Source: Aphrocallistes beatrix (taxonomy: Eukaryota; Porifera; Hexactinellida; Sceptrulophora; Aphrocallistidae). Taken from it: DNA of 64,000 bases. Positions 37,930 to 48,202 of the stretch are shown piece by piece. The translations under genes and the position numbers were made by a program. Positions within the stretch are counted from its first letter, which is position 1. Every line of letters starts with the position of its first letter. The stretch is from NCBI GenBank assembly GCA_963281255.1, contig OY725498.1:806001-870000 (forward strand), written 5' to 3'. The notes under the pieces are model-generated. The model saw only the letters and a program-made list of their open reading frames with translations. It had not been told where the DNA came from and ran no database searches.

Positions 37930-40128
37930 TTAAGATACAAACACTAAGCTACGAGTGGGGTCAGCAGCCTTGGATGGTTCATTATGAGCTACATAAAGCG
38001 TACAGTTCTCATCTACGGTGAGACCACCGAGAGCCAGGTTCTTGGGGATAGTTGGGTGTCTCCTGAGATTGTACTTGTCTGGTTCTTCTTCAATCTCTGT
38101 GATCAGATACACACATCCGTTATTAGAACAAACGTATATGACGTCATTAATGTCAATGGTGAAGAATGGGAGCAATGGACAAATGCTGGCAGAGTACAGG
38201 ATGGAATCCTGGTGATTGTAGAATCTGTCATATTTGAGAATTTCGCCTAAATTTGTCAGAACAAGGACTGATCCTAAAGTATCTACCTTCACATCTACAG
38301 GTTTCCCCTTCAGCTCTATCTCCCTATTAGCCTGAAATGCTTCCCAGCCATCCAGATGACTATCCAGCAACAGAATCTGTATGCGAATATTCTCGTGATC
38401 TGCTACCATGAGCTTACCATTTTCCTGATCCGTAGCCATACCCATAGGGAACTGGAATTGCCTCTTTCCACTCCCATAGCTGCCAAACTTGTTAAGAAAA
38501 GAACCTTCCGTGGTGAAACACAGCACAGCATGGTGGAAACAGTCGGACACAAATATGACACTCTCAAAGGCGCAAATGCCTTTCGGTTCAATCAAGTGTC
38601 CAACACCAAATGAGGTCTCAGAGTTCCAGACAGCTGGTGCTGGGGGGGCCAGCTGGTGTTCGGAGTCGGGAGCTTTCGGGGTAGCATCGAATTTACGAAC
38701 TTGATTTGCATCTGTGCAAACTGCAAATATTTTATTCCTGGACTTTGTTAGGAAAGCGAGATGTCCTGGCTCTACACGGAGAGTAGATAACTGGTTGTTA
38801 AACTGTTGCAGAGACTTTTTTGGTTGAACATTTATATGAAATGTATACCCACCGCCATCAGGATCATCAGCATCAGTCACGATCCTGCCAGTAATTTTTG
38901 TAACTATAGTATGCGCAGGTTGATAAGGACCAAATAAGATATAGAAAAAATTTCCATCTTTTTTTGTTTTATGGATTTTTTGGTGTGAATCTTGGGGATT
39001 CTTGATATCATCTGGACTCTCAGGGCGGGTATGAGTTATTGTAATGATAAATTCCCTGAAATTTGAAGACGTATTGGGAAGTTGAAAAAATATAAAGATC
39101 TCTTCATTTCTTGCAATCTTAGATTTAATAGGTTCTGTATAACAATACTTAACTTCGTCTTGAAGGCTGTACTGAACATTATACTCTCCACTGCAATGTT
39201 TAAATGGCTGAATTCTAACCAATTCCTTGCTAATCTTCTTCACAATCTTCGGAACATTGATAAGTTCAGTGGGACGGGCGGGAGTTTCAGTTAATTTATC
39301 GCTGAGAGTCAAATTGTTGTTCTCCTTAAATAGTTGAACAAAGTTTGGATCAGTTTTCAATCTGGCATTTTGGACACTGATCGCGATATTCAATGCTCGA
39401 TCCGTTGCCTCGGCTCTAGATTTGAGATCTTGGATTTTCTCTTCAATTTCTCTGAGGAATTCATCCGATTTAACTCTTAATTTTTCAAGTTTTTCCTCTC
39501 TTATAAGTTCAATATGTCTTTTTATTCTATCAAAGTCCCTTTCAGCCTCTTCTGTTATACGAATTGTATCATCCTGAAACTCTCTGATGAGATTTTCGAA
39601 ACGGACCATGTTAATGCCCATGGAATCTTTGCGAGATTTGAGTAAATCGATTATGCTATCCAATTCATCGTTCACTCGAGATTTCGGGGCATTGAGACAG
39701 TTTAAGATATCACTAACAACTTCATGGTTATTACCGCTTAACACGACAAACTTATGCGACTTTCCGAATCTGCTATGAATACTATCTCTATGCTCCTCAC
39801 ACCAAGCGGAAGAACATTCGGTACAGAAGAGTGCATTCTCTTTCTCACAAATCTGACACTTATTCGCTTTCTCTCTCGTGGCTCTTAACCCGTATAACTG
39901 ATTGGCTATACGGAAACTGATCGGGTTTTCACACCTCTTAAAATCCTTTTCTAAAATCAAGTTACAGTCCCTGTTTGGGCAATTCAGCATTTCGTCGTGT
40001 TGTAAGTGAACCTTACAAACTGTGTGGAAGCAGTTTAAGAGAGTATTTTCATTCGGATTTGGCTCCTCGCAATCAGGATGCGAGCAGAGAAAAGAACTAA
40101 AAAATAATGAATCGAAATGCGAATCCAT
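37930..40128 (-). CDS. TRIM-NHL-like protein (RING, B-box, filamin, NHL)
   Basis: This is a single-exon gene of 732 aa. The first 70 residues hold a RING-like zinc motif (CSHPDC, CFHTVCKVHL, CPNRDC). A B-box lies around 92-130 (CQICEKENALFCTEC, WCEEH). A coiled coil spans about 160-265. A beta-rich region at about 320-450 corresponds to the filamin-type Ig domain of TRIM2/3/71 proteins. The C-terminal half consists of NHL beta-propeller repeats (IEPKGICAFESVIFVSDCFHHAVL, FPMGMATDQENGKLMVADHENIRIQIL). By family it could be a ubiquitin ligase or an RNA-binding regulator; the RING spacing is irregular, so ligase activity is uncertain. It is paired head-to-head with a paralogue starting 173 bp away. 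Confidence 0.85.
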   Translation of the reverse strand: MDSHFDSLFFSSFLCSHPDCEEPNPNENTLLNCFHTVCKVHLQHDEMLNCPNRDCNLILEKDFKRCENPISFRIANQLYGLRATREKANKCQICEKENALFCTECSSAWCEEHRDSIHSRFGKSHKFVVLSGNNHEVVSDILNCLNAPKSRVNDELDSIIDLLKSRKDSMGINMVRFENLIREFQDDTIRITEEAERDFDRIKRHIELIREEKLEKLRVKSDEFLREIEEKIQDLKSRAEATDRALNIAISVQNARLKTDPNFVQLFKENNNLTLSDKLTETPARPTELINVPKIVKKISKELVRIQPFKHCSGEYNVQYSLQDEVKYCYTEPIKSKIARNEEIFIFFQLPNTSSNFREFIITITHTRPESPDDIKNPQDSHQKIHKTKKDGNFFYILFGPYQPAHTIVTKITGRIVTDADDPDGGGYTFHINVQPKKSLQQFNNQLSTLRVEPGHLAFLTKSRNKIFAVCTDANQVRKFDATPKAPDSEHQLAPPAPAVWNSETSFGVGHLIEPKGICAFESVIFVSDCFHHAVLCFTTEGSFLNKFGSYGSGKRQFQFPMGMATDQENGKLMVADHENIRIQILLLDSHLDGWEAFQANREIELKGKPVDVKVDTLGSVLVLTNLGEILKYDRFYNHQDSILYSASICPLLPFFTIDINDVIYVCSNNGCVYLITEIEEEPDKYNLRRHPTIPKNLALGGLTVDENCTLYVAHNEPSKAADPTRSLVFVS

Positions 40129-40301
40129 TGTGAAGCGAAATAATTAAAAATATCCAACTATTTAGTATATCAAGTAACCTGAGCCCTCTCACACAGTTTA
40201 GACCTATTCTACATGATGTGATACACCATGTGCTTTTATAAGTAAGCGTATGCACTGCGTGGTATTATCATATACAGATAGACTGTGTTCCTGTTTGCAA
40301 A
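40129..40301. promoter_or_regulatory. Shared promoter of two divergent TRIM-NHL genes
   Basis: Only 173 bp separate the two start codons. A TTTTATAAG box lies about 65 bp before the plus-strand start, near 40234-40242. The small distance forces a shared, probably bidirectional, regulatory region; this is inferred from geometry. Confidence 0.5.
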
Positions 40302-42389
40302 ATGAATGAAGATTATCCTGATGAACTCTTCGTTTGTCAAGCTTGTAAGAGCGTAAAAGAGGACAGCACATTGCTGGAATGTTTCCATAATATTTGCGTT
40401 GATTGTGAGCAAGATGATGGCGTAGATAAATGTAATATATGTCCAAAAAAGGTGACACTCCCAGAACAGGATCAGAGAATCAAACACCCGCTTAATGAGA
40501 TCCTAATCGAAGTCCTATGCCGACCGAAAGAGTCGAAACAAATCGATTCGAAGTGCACATTTTGTGAAGAAAATACTGACACGAAATTTTGTAAGGAGTG
40601 TAAGACTTTTTGGTGTGAAAATGACTTAATGCGAGTACACAATAAAGTCATTTTTATGGGACCGAAGCATCACCTTATATCTGCGAACGAAGTCTCACTT
40701 CTAGATACCGCTCCGCTACCCGAGGGGAATGGAGTCTTAGAGGACGACAAAGAGTTGGACGAGTTGATAAACAAGATTCAGCAGCTGGAAGAGAAGGGGT
40801 ATACGAACCAGAAAAAGATTCGAACTGATCAGGAGAAAGTAGAACAATTTCGTCGAACTCAGGAAGAGATGATTGATAATATATTTGATGAAATCGTCGA
40901 ACAGATAAAACATAATAGAGCAAAGGCTGTCCAAAATTTGAACGGAAAATGCACAAAAATGCAAGAAACTCTCGAAAATAAAAAAGAAGAGAATGAAAAA
41001 AAGCTGTGTGTTATCAGACGAAGCTTGAAGATGTTGGATAAAATGAAGCAGCATAAAACGAAATCAGATTCAATAAAAGGGTTTTTGACAGACTGTAGGT
41101 TTCTAGAAACAAATCTCACCAGCTCCCCGATTGCGTTAGTGCATTGCGCAGATTGGAACAAACTAAAAAATCTTCCAACAAAACTCAAAAGCGACAAATT
41201 CCAAGCGAACATAGTCGTTGATAACATAAGTCTAGAGCATAGCACAGTAACTGTTGTGCCCCTTCCTGAGAACCCAAAGGACCATAACGACGTTGCAATT
41301 ACCTTCGAGCTACGTTCAGAGGGAGGAAAGGACACAATCAAAGGTGACGTAAACGCGACAATATTTGCCAATATAATAGATACAATTGATAAAAATCAAC
41401 CAAATCAACAGGTTATACATGCTTCTTTCCGATATACTGGCGAACCACGAATAGAGAAACAACTTCCACCAGGATCATATCATGCTGTGCTCGAAATTAA
41501 TGGACATACTAAACCAAATCCAAAACAATTCCAATTACAAGCGAAACAGAAGGAATTCGAAGCTCTCAACCCTCACATCTTGTCCCTCGACCATCCAGGC
41601 CATCTAAGAGCAGTAGCGTCCGCGGGAAATTACCTGTACTGCGTGGTGAAAGAGCCGCCCGAGATCAGGAAGTATATCATTCCGAATCAGTTCGATGCTG
41701 GAATGGATCACTTGTCTCTTGAAATAACCTTCGGGCAGGGTAACCTAGCAACGCCTTGTGGAATTTGTTACGTTGAAGAGCATTTGTATGTAGTTGACGC
41801 AGGCCACAACTGCATCTACCTCTTCACTAACAATGGCGACTATGTTGAAAGGATCGGGAGAGCTGGAACAGGAATGGGCGAGTTCCAACGGCCAATGGGC
41901 ATTGACTTCGACCAACTGAGGAAAGATATTCTAATCGCGGACACTTTTAACAACCGGGTTCAGATTTTAAACATGGCAACAAAAGATTTCACACAATTCG
42001 GGTCTAACGAGTATTTCAGACTGAAAGAGCCTGTCGATGTGAAGGCATGCAAGAATGGTAACACTGTCTTAACGACTCTCGGAGGCTATATTCTTCTCTA
42101 TGACAATGTGCGAAATTTCACAACGCGAATCATGACGGATATTCTAACCCCCAGGCACTGCTGTCTAGACCCAGTTGATAATATTTACGTGACGTCACAC
42201 CTGGGACACAGTGTGTACAAGCTAACTCAGAGGTTTGGAGAATTTGTAGAATTCGATAGAATAAACCTTAAGACGCACCCTGAGTTCAGGAGTCCGACAG
42301 GGATCGCGATTAGCAGAGAGGGGAACCTATTCGTCGCGAGCCGAGAATTAAATCCTGAAAGTGCGAAGAGCTTTGTCAGTATCTGGTAG
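40302..42389 (+). CDS. TRIM-NHL-like protein (RING, B-box, filamin, NHL)
   Basis: This is a single-exon gene of 695 aa with the same order as its divergent neighbour: a RING-like motif (CQACKS, CFHNICVDC, CNICPKK; residues about 11-50), a B-box (CTFCEENTDTKFCKEC, WCEND; about 85-125), a coiled coil (about 150-255), a filamin-like beta domain (about 300-420; FRYTGEPRIEKQLPPGSYHAVLE) and NHL repeats (TPCGICYVEEHLYVVDAGHNCIYLF, FQRPMGIDFDQLRKDILIADTFNNRVQIL). Divergence from its neighbour is high outside the motifs, so the duplication is old. The start ATG is the first in frame and follows a TATA-like box. Confidence 0.86.
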   Translation: MNEDYPDELFVCQACKSVKEDSTLLECFHNICVDCEQDDGVDKCNICPKKVTLPEQDQRIKHPLNEILIEVLCRPKESKQIDSKCTFCEENTDTKFCKECKTFWCENDLMRVHNKVIFMGPKHHLISANEVSLLDTAPLPEGNGVLEDDKELDELINKIQQLEEKGYTNQKKIRTDQEKVEQFRRTQEEMIDNIFDEIVEQIKHNRAKAVQNLNGKCTKMQETLENKKEENEKKLCVIRRSLKMLDKMKQHKTKSDSIKGFLTDCRFLETNLTSSPIALVHCADWNKLKNLPTKLKSDKFQANIVVDNISLEHSTVTVVPLPENPKDHNDVAITFELRSEGGKDTIKGDVNATIFANIIDTIDKNQPNQQVIHASFRYTGEPRIEKQLPPGSYHAVLEINGHTKPNPKQFQLQAKQKEFEALNPHILSLDHPGHLRAVASAGNYLYCVVKEPPEIRKYIIPNQFDAGMDHLSLEITFGQGNLATPCGICYVEEHLYVVDAGHNCIYLFTNNGDYVERIGRAGTGMGEFQRPMGIDFDQLRKDILIADTFNNRVQILNMATKDFTQFGSNEYFRLKEPVDVKACKNGNTVLTTLGGYILLYDNVRNFTTRIMTDILTPRHCCLDPVDNIYVTSHLGHSVYKLTQRFGEFVEFDRINLKTHPEFRSPTGIAISREGNLFVASRELNPESAKSFVSIW

Positions 42390-42957
42390 CAAATGCTCCG
42401 AAATATTCAGAAAATATATGTTATATATGCGTGTGTAAAGAATGGTATGTGAATAATTTATGGACTATGAAATAATGGTATAGAACGACGAATTTATATA
42501 CTTTTATAATGCATTTTTCAAAAGCATGTGCTTGCATGACAATGTAGTAGTTGGATATTCCTATTATTATTGGCGACTTAGGGATGGCAAAACGTGTTTT
42601 TTCTTTTGGTCTAATCTGACTGCCACTGCTTTTACGTAATTAGAGATATTTTAGGACTACAGTTGACTCCGCTTAATAGGACCACATCGGCCAGAGGGTA
42701 GTTTGACCCGATTAAGCGGAGAACCCTTATTAACCGGAAAAGGTTAGCATATAAACGTATTAACTGCTATTGGCATGAGTACGCTCCTGAATAAAATTAC
42801 CCGATTAAGCGGTTGGTTCTATTAACCAGTGGTCAGTGTACTGAAAATCGGCAGATAAATATACGAATAACAGAAATGAATGTGTCTGTAAGAGACGCTA
42901 CTGTCTATATCTCTAAAACTCAATCTCGAATTTAACTTGGAGGTTCCTGGAAACAGC
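42390..42957. other. Spacer between TRIM-NHL and ADSS
   Basis: The two flanking genes are convergent here. The spacer holds one pogo-like MITE (42660-42838) and AT-rich DNA; nothing else was recognised. Confidence 0.55.
42660..42838. mobile_element. Pogo/Tigger-like MITE
   Basis: TA + CAGTTGACTCCGCTTAATAGG starts the element and GGTCAGTG + TA ends it, with eroded right-end symmetry. Interior CCGATTAAGCGGAGAACCC matches the copy at 60343-60525. Confidence 0.7.
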
Positions 42958-44250
42958 TTAGAAGAGTTGAATCATGGATTCTCTAGCTGGTCCCACCCCG
43001 ATCCATCTGATCTTCATCCCGGTGTGGAACTCGATACCCCGCACATAATCCTGAGCATTTTTAGGCAAATCTTCAAACTTCCTAACACCTGTAATATCAG
43101 TCTTCCAACCTGGGAAAGTGGCATAATCCACTACGATATGTTCTAGTGTGTGTATGTTCGAAGGAAACCCTTCCAACTCTTTCCCATCAACTCGATACTT
43201 AATCCCAATCTTCACCTCATCAAACGAGTCCAGTACATCCAGCTTGAGAATGGCCACACACGAATACGCGTTTATCATGTGTGTGTATCTGGCTACAACG
43301 GCATCGAACCAGCCGCACCTCCTTCTACGGCCGGTCGTGACTCCGAATTCCTTACCGATGCTCTGTAGCTTATCTTCTAGCTCACCGCTCAGCTCAGTGG
43401 GGAAACCGCCGCTCCCTACGCGCGTAGTGTACGCCTTGAAAGCTCCGTAGATGTGATCCAGTTTCTTCGGGGATATCCCCAACCCAGTGCACGCGGCCCC
43501 AGCTGTGCAGTTAGAACTGGTGACGAATGGGTAACTACCAAAGTCGATGTCAAGCATGGCAGCATTCGCTCCCTCGATCAAGACCTTCGATCCCTGGTCT
43601 ATTTGTGCGTTCATATAATAGATTGTGTCGCAAACCACTGGTTCGAGACGATCCGCGTACGATTTCAGTTTTTTAACCTCACTAACCGCATCCAATTTCA
43701 GTTGTGGGAACCGTTTGGAGTAGCTAGCGAAGAGCTGAGCTATTTTCTGCTCGAGTAGACTCTCATCCAAATATAGATCTGAGATCCTGATGCCTGTCCG
43801 TAAGGCTTTGTCAGCGTTAACTGGGCCAATCCCCTTTTTCGTTGTACCAATTTTCAACGCTCCTTTCTCCTCTTCAATCAAACCATCCACTTCCTGGTGG
43901 ACGTCTAACACCACGTGAGCTCTGTTTGACACCTTCATCCTCTCCTTCCAACTTATTCCCTTCTCTTCCAGCTTCTCAATCTCCGAGAAGAACCCTGGGA
44001 GATGAATCACAACTCCGTTACCGATCACGGCTGTGCATTTCTCGTGGATAATCCCACTCGGAAGGAGATGGAAGAAGTAGGACACGCCTCCAGCTACAAC
44101 TGTATGCCCCGCGTTATTTCCGCCTTGACAACGACAGACAATGTCTGAACTTTCGCTCAGAACATCGACTAGCTTTCCCTTCCCCTCATCCCCCCACTGG
44201 CCCCCAAACACCAATGATACTTCTCCCCTCTTCTCACTGATGCCAGCCAT
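42958..44250 (-). CDS. ADSS: Adenylosuccinate synthetase
   Basis: This enzyme joins IMP and aspartate using GTP, the first committed step from IMP to AMP. The single-exon gene encodes 430 aa (human ADSS enzymes are about 456). The phosphate-binding loop GQWGDEGKGK lies at about 17-26, followed by QGGNNAGHT (IMP and Mg site). TTKKGIGP, SNCTAGAACTGLGI, TTGRRRRCGWFD and the C-terminal GVGPARESMIQLF are also present. All these are diagnostic family motifs and intact, so the enzyme should be active. Animal orthologues usually have many introns; this copy has none. The ATG at 44250 gives a short N-terminus close to the cytosolic forms. Confidence 0.96.
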   Translation of the reverse strand: MAGISEKRGEVSLVFGGQWGDEGKGKLVDVLSESSDIVCRCQGGNNAGHTVVAGGVSYFFHLLPSGIIHEKCTAVIGNGVVIHLPGFFSEIEKLEEKGISWKERMKVSNRAHVVLDVHQEVDGLIEEEKGALKIGTTKKGIGPVNADKALRTGIRISDLYLDESLLEQKIAQLFASYSKRFPQLKLDAVSEVKKLKSYADRLEPVVCDTIYYMNAQIDQGSKVLIEGANAAMLDIDFGSYPFVTSSNCTAGAACTGLGISPKKLDHIYGAFKAYTTRVGSGGFPTELSGELEDKLQSIGKEFGVTTGRRRRCGWFDAVVARYTHMINAYSCVAILKLDVLDSFDEVKIGIKYRVDGKELEGFPSNIHTLEHIVVDYATFPGWKTDITGVRKFEDLPKNAQDYVRGIEFHTGMKIRWIGVGPARESMIQLF

Positions 44251-44681
44251 ACTAGGAATCTATAATAAATTATAATTCCTTAGTTATCTACATAACTATG
44301 TGACGACATATGATCCATTGTTAAGTTCCTAAAAACTACAGACGTAATTTCGATTATCAAGATGGAATTATGAAAGGGGGGAATTACCTTTTGCAGTATA
44401 ATATAATTCAACAATGGGAGATCGTACTAGGTACCGTTTCAAATGAATAGAAATGATGTCAGATTACAATTGCCGGAGTTTCTATCACGATACACGTACA
44501 TGAAAGGTGCTTATTTGCTGTGTTTTCCCTCGTGTAGTCACTATATGCAATTAATGCAATTAATGCAAATATTTTGTTTACAAAATAATAAAATAATGAA
44601 TTAAAATATGAAAGGTAAGTGTTTAGGGCATAAATGACTTTTGTAAAATACTAAAATTAAGTGTTTCGATTGCATTGCTGA
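44251..44681. other. Spacer between ADSS and PLC-beta
   Basis: This is AT-rich DNA between the tandem minus-strand genes. It should hold the ADSS promoter and PLC-beta 3' UTR. No repeat or ORF was recognised. Confidence 0.5.
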
Positions 44682-47600
44682 TTACGAGATGATGCCTGTA
44701 AGCTTCCTCTTCAGCTCGTTAACCTCATGCTCAAGAGATCGGACATACCTAGTCTGTGCCTCCATCAACCTGTCTAGCTCTAACTTCTGAATCCGGTGCA
44801 TCTGAGGAAAAGATTTCTTCTTCTTCACAGTTATCATCTCTCTGATCTCCATCCTGACGCGGGCTAGCCCCTTCTTGTCCAGACTCATCTCGCCGGATCT
44901 CCTCATTGCCCTCTCCTCTTCGCTCAGCTCAGTTCCCATGATATGCTCCTCTTCTGTGAACTTCCTGCGAACAGCTTTCACTTGGTCTTGATGGATGACA
45001 CGCAAGTCTCCTATCGCCAAGTTAGTTCTCTTCAAGGTGTGCGAAATTTTCATCGCTTCCTCTGCTCTTGCGAATTCCTCCTCTTTATGTTTCATCCGTT
45101 CATCGAGTTCGAACTCTCGAACTTTGACACGAGTCTCCACTTCTTGTTCTATTCCTCTCTCCGTGAGACCTTTCTCCAATTTGTAAACTACTTTTCGTAT
45201 TTCTTTCGTAAATTTGTTTAATTCTTTAAGAAGGAATTTCTTGTACTTCTCTCGCTCTGCAAGCTGTGCTCTGTCCAGATGAATAGCTTCTTTTATTAGC
45301 TTCGCTTCCAGGGACTTAGAGTTCGTATTCTCGCCAATATCTGACCTTCTCAGAGGTTCAATCTTGTGAGATCGTTGCATTATCTCCTCCAGGATTGGCG
45401 GTAACTTCCTCTGCGTTTGAAGAGTCAGGAATATGTCAATGTTGACTTGTTTCGGCGCTGATTTCATTCCTTCCTCAGCTATCTCAATGTCTAGATCGCT
45501 TTCGCCTGAGGACATCATCTTAAAAAAGGAGCTCATCAACAACTCTTCAGCTTCTCCCTCAGTGTTAGGCAGTTTATCTTTATGCTGTGGCGACACGAGG
45601 CCTTGCACAATAGCTTCTGCCTCTTGAGGGACAAAATCCTCGAGCTTTACTTGGATAAACAAACTGGAAATGCCCAATGGATGCGAATTCTTATCGCGGA
45701 GTAAGATATGCCGGAATCCTGTCTGCAAGCCGAGGAAAGAGACAGTTCTCTGAGCAAGCATTTTATTCCCCTCTTCGTAAACAGTGAACTTAACCATTGC
45801 CATTTCCGGTAAAAGGATGCGACCAGCTTTAAACCAGAGATCTGGATCGAATTTCACGAGGAAATTATTCTGCACAAGGTTTGTATTCCAACTGGCATCG
45901 TTACGTAATGTGTCAGCAGGAAGGCCGTAGATCTCCACTGCAACGAATATCTTGGAGTTCACATCTAGACGCACGAATTGTGCTGACAGGATTCTCAACT
46001 CGAAAGACGCGGGAACAACATAAGGAATCGAAACTTGTGCGAAATTATTGAACGGTTCATGTCTGTACAAATGCAGGCAGGAGGGTTTGATTATAAACCC
46101 TCTGCGGTGGTTGTACTCGAATTTAGCATGATTGAGCATGATGGGAAGATCTGGAGACTGGAAATTCAGTGCTACCATATGACAACCGACGTTCCAAAAT
46201 ATTTGTGGCATTAGATTATCCGAGTTGAAGCGTTTCCAGTAAGGGTATATCCGGCTCAGCTGGTACTTGTTGTACATGGTGAATAGCTTGTGTTGATTCA
46301 TTATGAATCCGTATGCCTTCGACTCAGAAAAAGAAAACATTTCATAGGAAACGTTCCGATCGAATGACTCTTCAAAACTCACAAACTTCGAGGCTTGCAC
46401 ATAGTTAACGAGTTGGTCCACCGTGCTGCTACCCTTTGGTTCGAATACCGACATCTCTTCATCCAGTTCCTTCAGACCTTCGAATTCCTGAGGGACTTTA
46501 GAGTCGCTACGGAGAAGAGTGGAGAGAGCGGGCTTGGTGAGAGTATCTTCTTGAATTCCAGTTATAGATTGGTTCTTAGTTTTCACCGGTGGGAGAAGGC
46601 GTTTGTTTTTAATCAGGATTTTCCTCTTCAGCATGTTGGGGGAAGGGAGGAACACGTTCTCCTCCAACGGATGGCTGTCCAGGGGGATATCTAGCAGCAT
46701 ATCTCCGAAATATTTCTTACAGTACTGCGTCATCTTATCCTGGACAATCGGGTTCTTAGATCTGTTCTCGAATGAGAGGATCAGTGGATACTCTGTCACA
46801 ACAAACGCATACTGCGCAATGGCCTTAATAACCTCTTCAAAGCTGAGTTTATTCACGAATGCGCCTCCGTGTGTGATAACCGGTTCATCATTAATATCGT
46901 CCCAACAGTCCAACTCAATGCAACGACAGCCGAGCAGCATACACTGAATGTACATCTCTACAGAGCCGAGTGCCATCATCTGCCTGCCCTCCAAGTAGGT
47001 GTTATGCGAGGAGTTTATGAAGTAGTGAGAGAGTGGTTTATCCATGTCCTGGAGATGGTTGAACTGGGAGGTGTCGATTTCGAGATTATCTCTGCTCATC
47101 AGATACTTAACCAGTCCTTCAAACGAAATTGATTCAGATTCCTTTTTCCAATTGCATTCTGTAATAAGGTTCGTTACCTTCCTCACGCCTAACGGAGGGT
47201 AGTTGAGTGGATTTAACCTAGGATCTCGCTGCGTAGAATTGATAAAGTGTTGGAATTCCTTCTTTTCGAGAACAGGCTTCTCTGGGGTTAAGATAGACTG
47301 GAAGATATCCTTGCGATCTTGTGTTAACTTCAAGTATAACTTGAAAAAATGCTGAAAAGATAAGTTTTCAACATTCAACATGTCCCTGCTATGATTCGTG
47401 TATCCTATTTTACCAAGACATTCCAGTACTTTACTCTTTCGCTTGGAGTCGGCACCTAATATCCTCAGAAAAGTGTCAATTTGGAGATCTTTTCTATTCG
47501 GTGAAGAAAGTTGAACTTGATCGTGCATTTTTTCAAGCTGTGTTAGCAGTGGGATGTGAAGAAAATCTTTGAAAATGCATCGTTTGTTGACAGCGCTAAT

Positions 47601-47978
47601 CCATTGCTGGATTAAAGGCTTTGCGCCAAAGAAGAAATAGAGTGTCGGGCGTACAATGTAATGCCATTTCTGTTCGTTTCGGTACACGATACACATGACA
47701 TGCTCCTCTAGCCCCTCGAATGCACCTATCTGGGATTTTATCTGCTCAACTTGATGCGTAGTCATTATCGGGAGTTTTTCGGGTCTGGCATCGCTTATCA
47801 GTGACAAATCGTAGAGCTTCACCTCTGCCTTCTTGACAGAGACAGCTCGCAAGAAGAACTGGTGCAGCTTCACTTCTACCAGCTCGAAGTTCGTGTCGCC
47901 TTCTTTCAAGCGCAAAAACTGAGCACCTTTAAGCTCTTCCCTCGCATCAGCCATTTTGCTAAGTTTAATTCTTTGCAA
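44682..47978 (-). CDS. PLCB: Phospholipase C beta
   Basis: This phosphoinositide-specific phospholipase C cleaves PIP2 to IP3 and diacylglycerol and is normally driven by G-alpha-q. It is one uninterrupted exon of 1098 aa. A second Met at 47954 (MADAREELKG) has a better context and may be the true start (1090 aa). Order: PH domain (about 10-140), EF-hand region (about 150-310), X half (about 315-465), Y half (about 545-665), C2 (about 670-790), then a long charged coiled-coil tail (about 880-1098) typical of the beta class. Catalytic residues are present: SSHNTY, ELDCWD, VITHGG, LSFENR, KILIKNKR, and in the Y half SFSES and SRIYP. Vertebrate and insect PLCB genes are intron-rich, so a full-length intronless copy is unusual. 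Confidence 0.95.
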   Translation of the reverse strand: MQRIKLSKMADAREELKGAQFLRLKEGDTNFELVEVKLHQFFLRAVSVKKAEVKLYDLSLISDARPEKLPIMTTHQVEQIKSQIGAFEGLEEHVMCIVYRNEQKWHYIVRPTLYFFFGAKPLIQQWISAVNKRCIFKDFLHIPLLTQLEKMHDQVQLSSPNRKDLQIDTFLRILGADSKRKSKVLECLGKIGYTNHSRDMLNVENLSFQHFFKLYLKLTQDRKDIFQSILTPEKPVLEKKEFQHFINSTQRDPRLNPLNYPPLGVRKVTNLITECNWKKESESISFEGLVKYLMSRDNLEIDTSQFNHLQDMDKPLSHYFINSSHNTYLEGRQMMALGSVEMYIQCMLLGCRCIELDCWDDINDEPVITHGGAFVNKLSFEEVIKAIAQYAFVVTEYPLILSFENRSKNPIVQDKMTQYCKKYFGDMLLDIPLDSHPLEENVFLPSPNMLKRKILIKNKRLLPPVKTKNQSITGIQEDTLTKPALSTLLRSDSKVPQEFEGLKELDEEMSVFEPKGSSTVDQLVNYVQASKFVSFEESFDRNVSYEMFSFSESKAYGFIMNQHKLFTMYNKYQLSRIYPYWKRFNSDNLMPQIFWNVGCHMVALNFQSPDLPIMLNHAKFEYNHRRGFIIKPSCLHLYRHEPFNNFAQVSIPYVVPASFELRILSAQFVRLDVNSKIFVAVEIYGLPADTLRNDASWNTNLVQNNFLVKFDPDLWFKAGRILLPEMAMVKFTVYEEGNKMLAQRTVSFLGLQTGFRHILLRDKNSHPLGISSLFIQVKLEDFVPQEAEAIVQGLVSPQHKDKLPNTEGEAEELLMSSFFKMMSSGESDLDIEIAEEGMKSAPKQVNIDIFLTLQTQRKLPPILEEIMQRSHKIEPLRRSDIGENTNSKSLEAKLIKEAIHLDRAQLAEREKYKKFLLKELNKFTKEIRKVVYKLEKGLTERGIEQEVETRVKVREFELDERMKHKEEEFARAEEAMKISHTLKRTNLAIGDLRVIHQDQVKAVRRKFTEEEHIMGTELSEEERAMRRSGEMSLDKKGLARVRMEIREMITVKKKKSFPQMHRIQKLELDRLMEAQTRYVRSLEHEVNELKRKLTGIIS

Positions 47979-48202
47979 GACTCAGTTTTTCATGAATTTA
48001 TTTTACATCATAATATTATAAATATGTTTATTTATGTCTTTTCAAAATTTCAGATGCGGGCGGCTTTTGCATATCGATTCATTGATCGATGTAAGTTTAT
48101 ATATTAGCAATAAGCAGCAGAATAGATTGTTCAGTATTAATTAATTGAGCAAAGATACAAAAGTATTCATTATTTCAATACATTTGCCTATTAAGAGATT
48201 CA

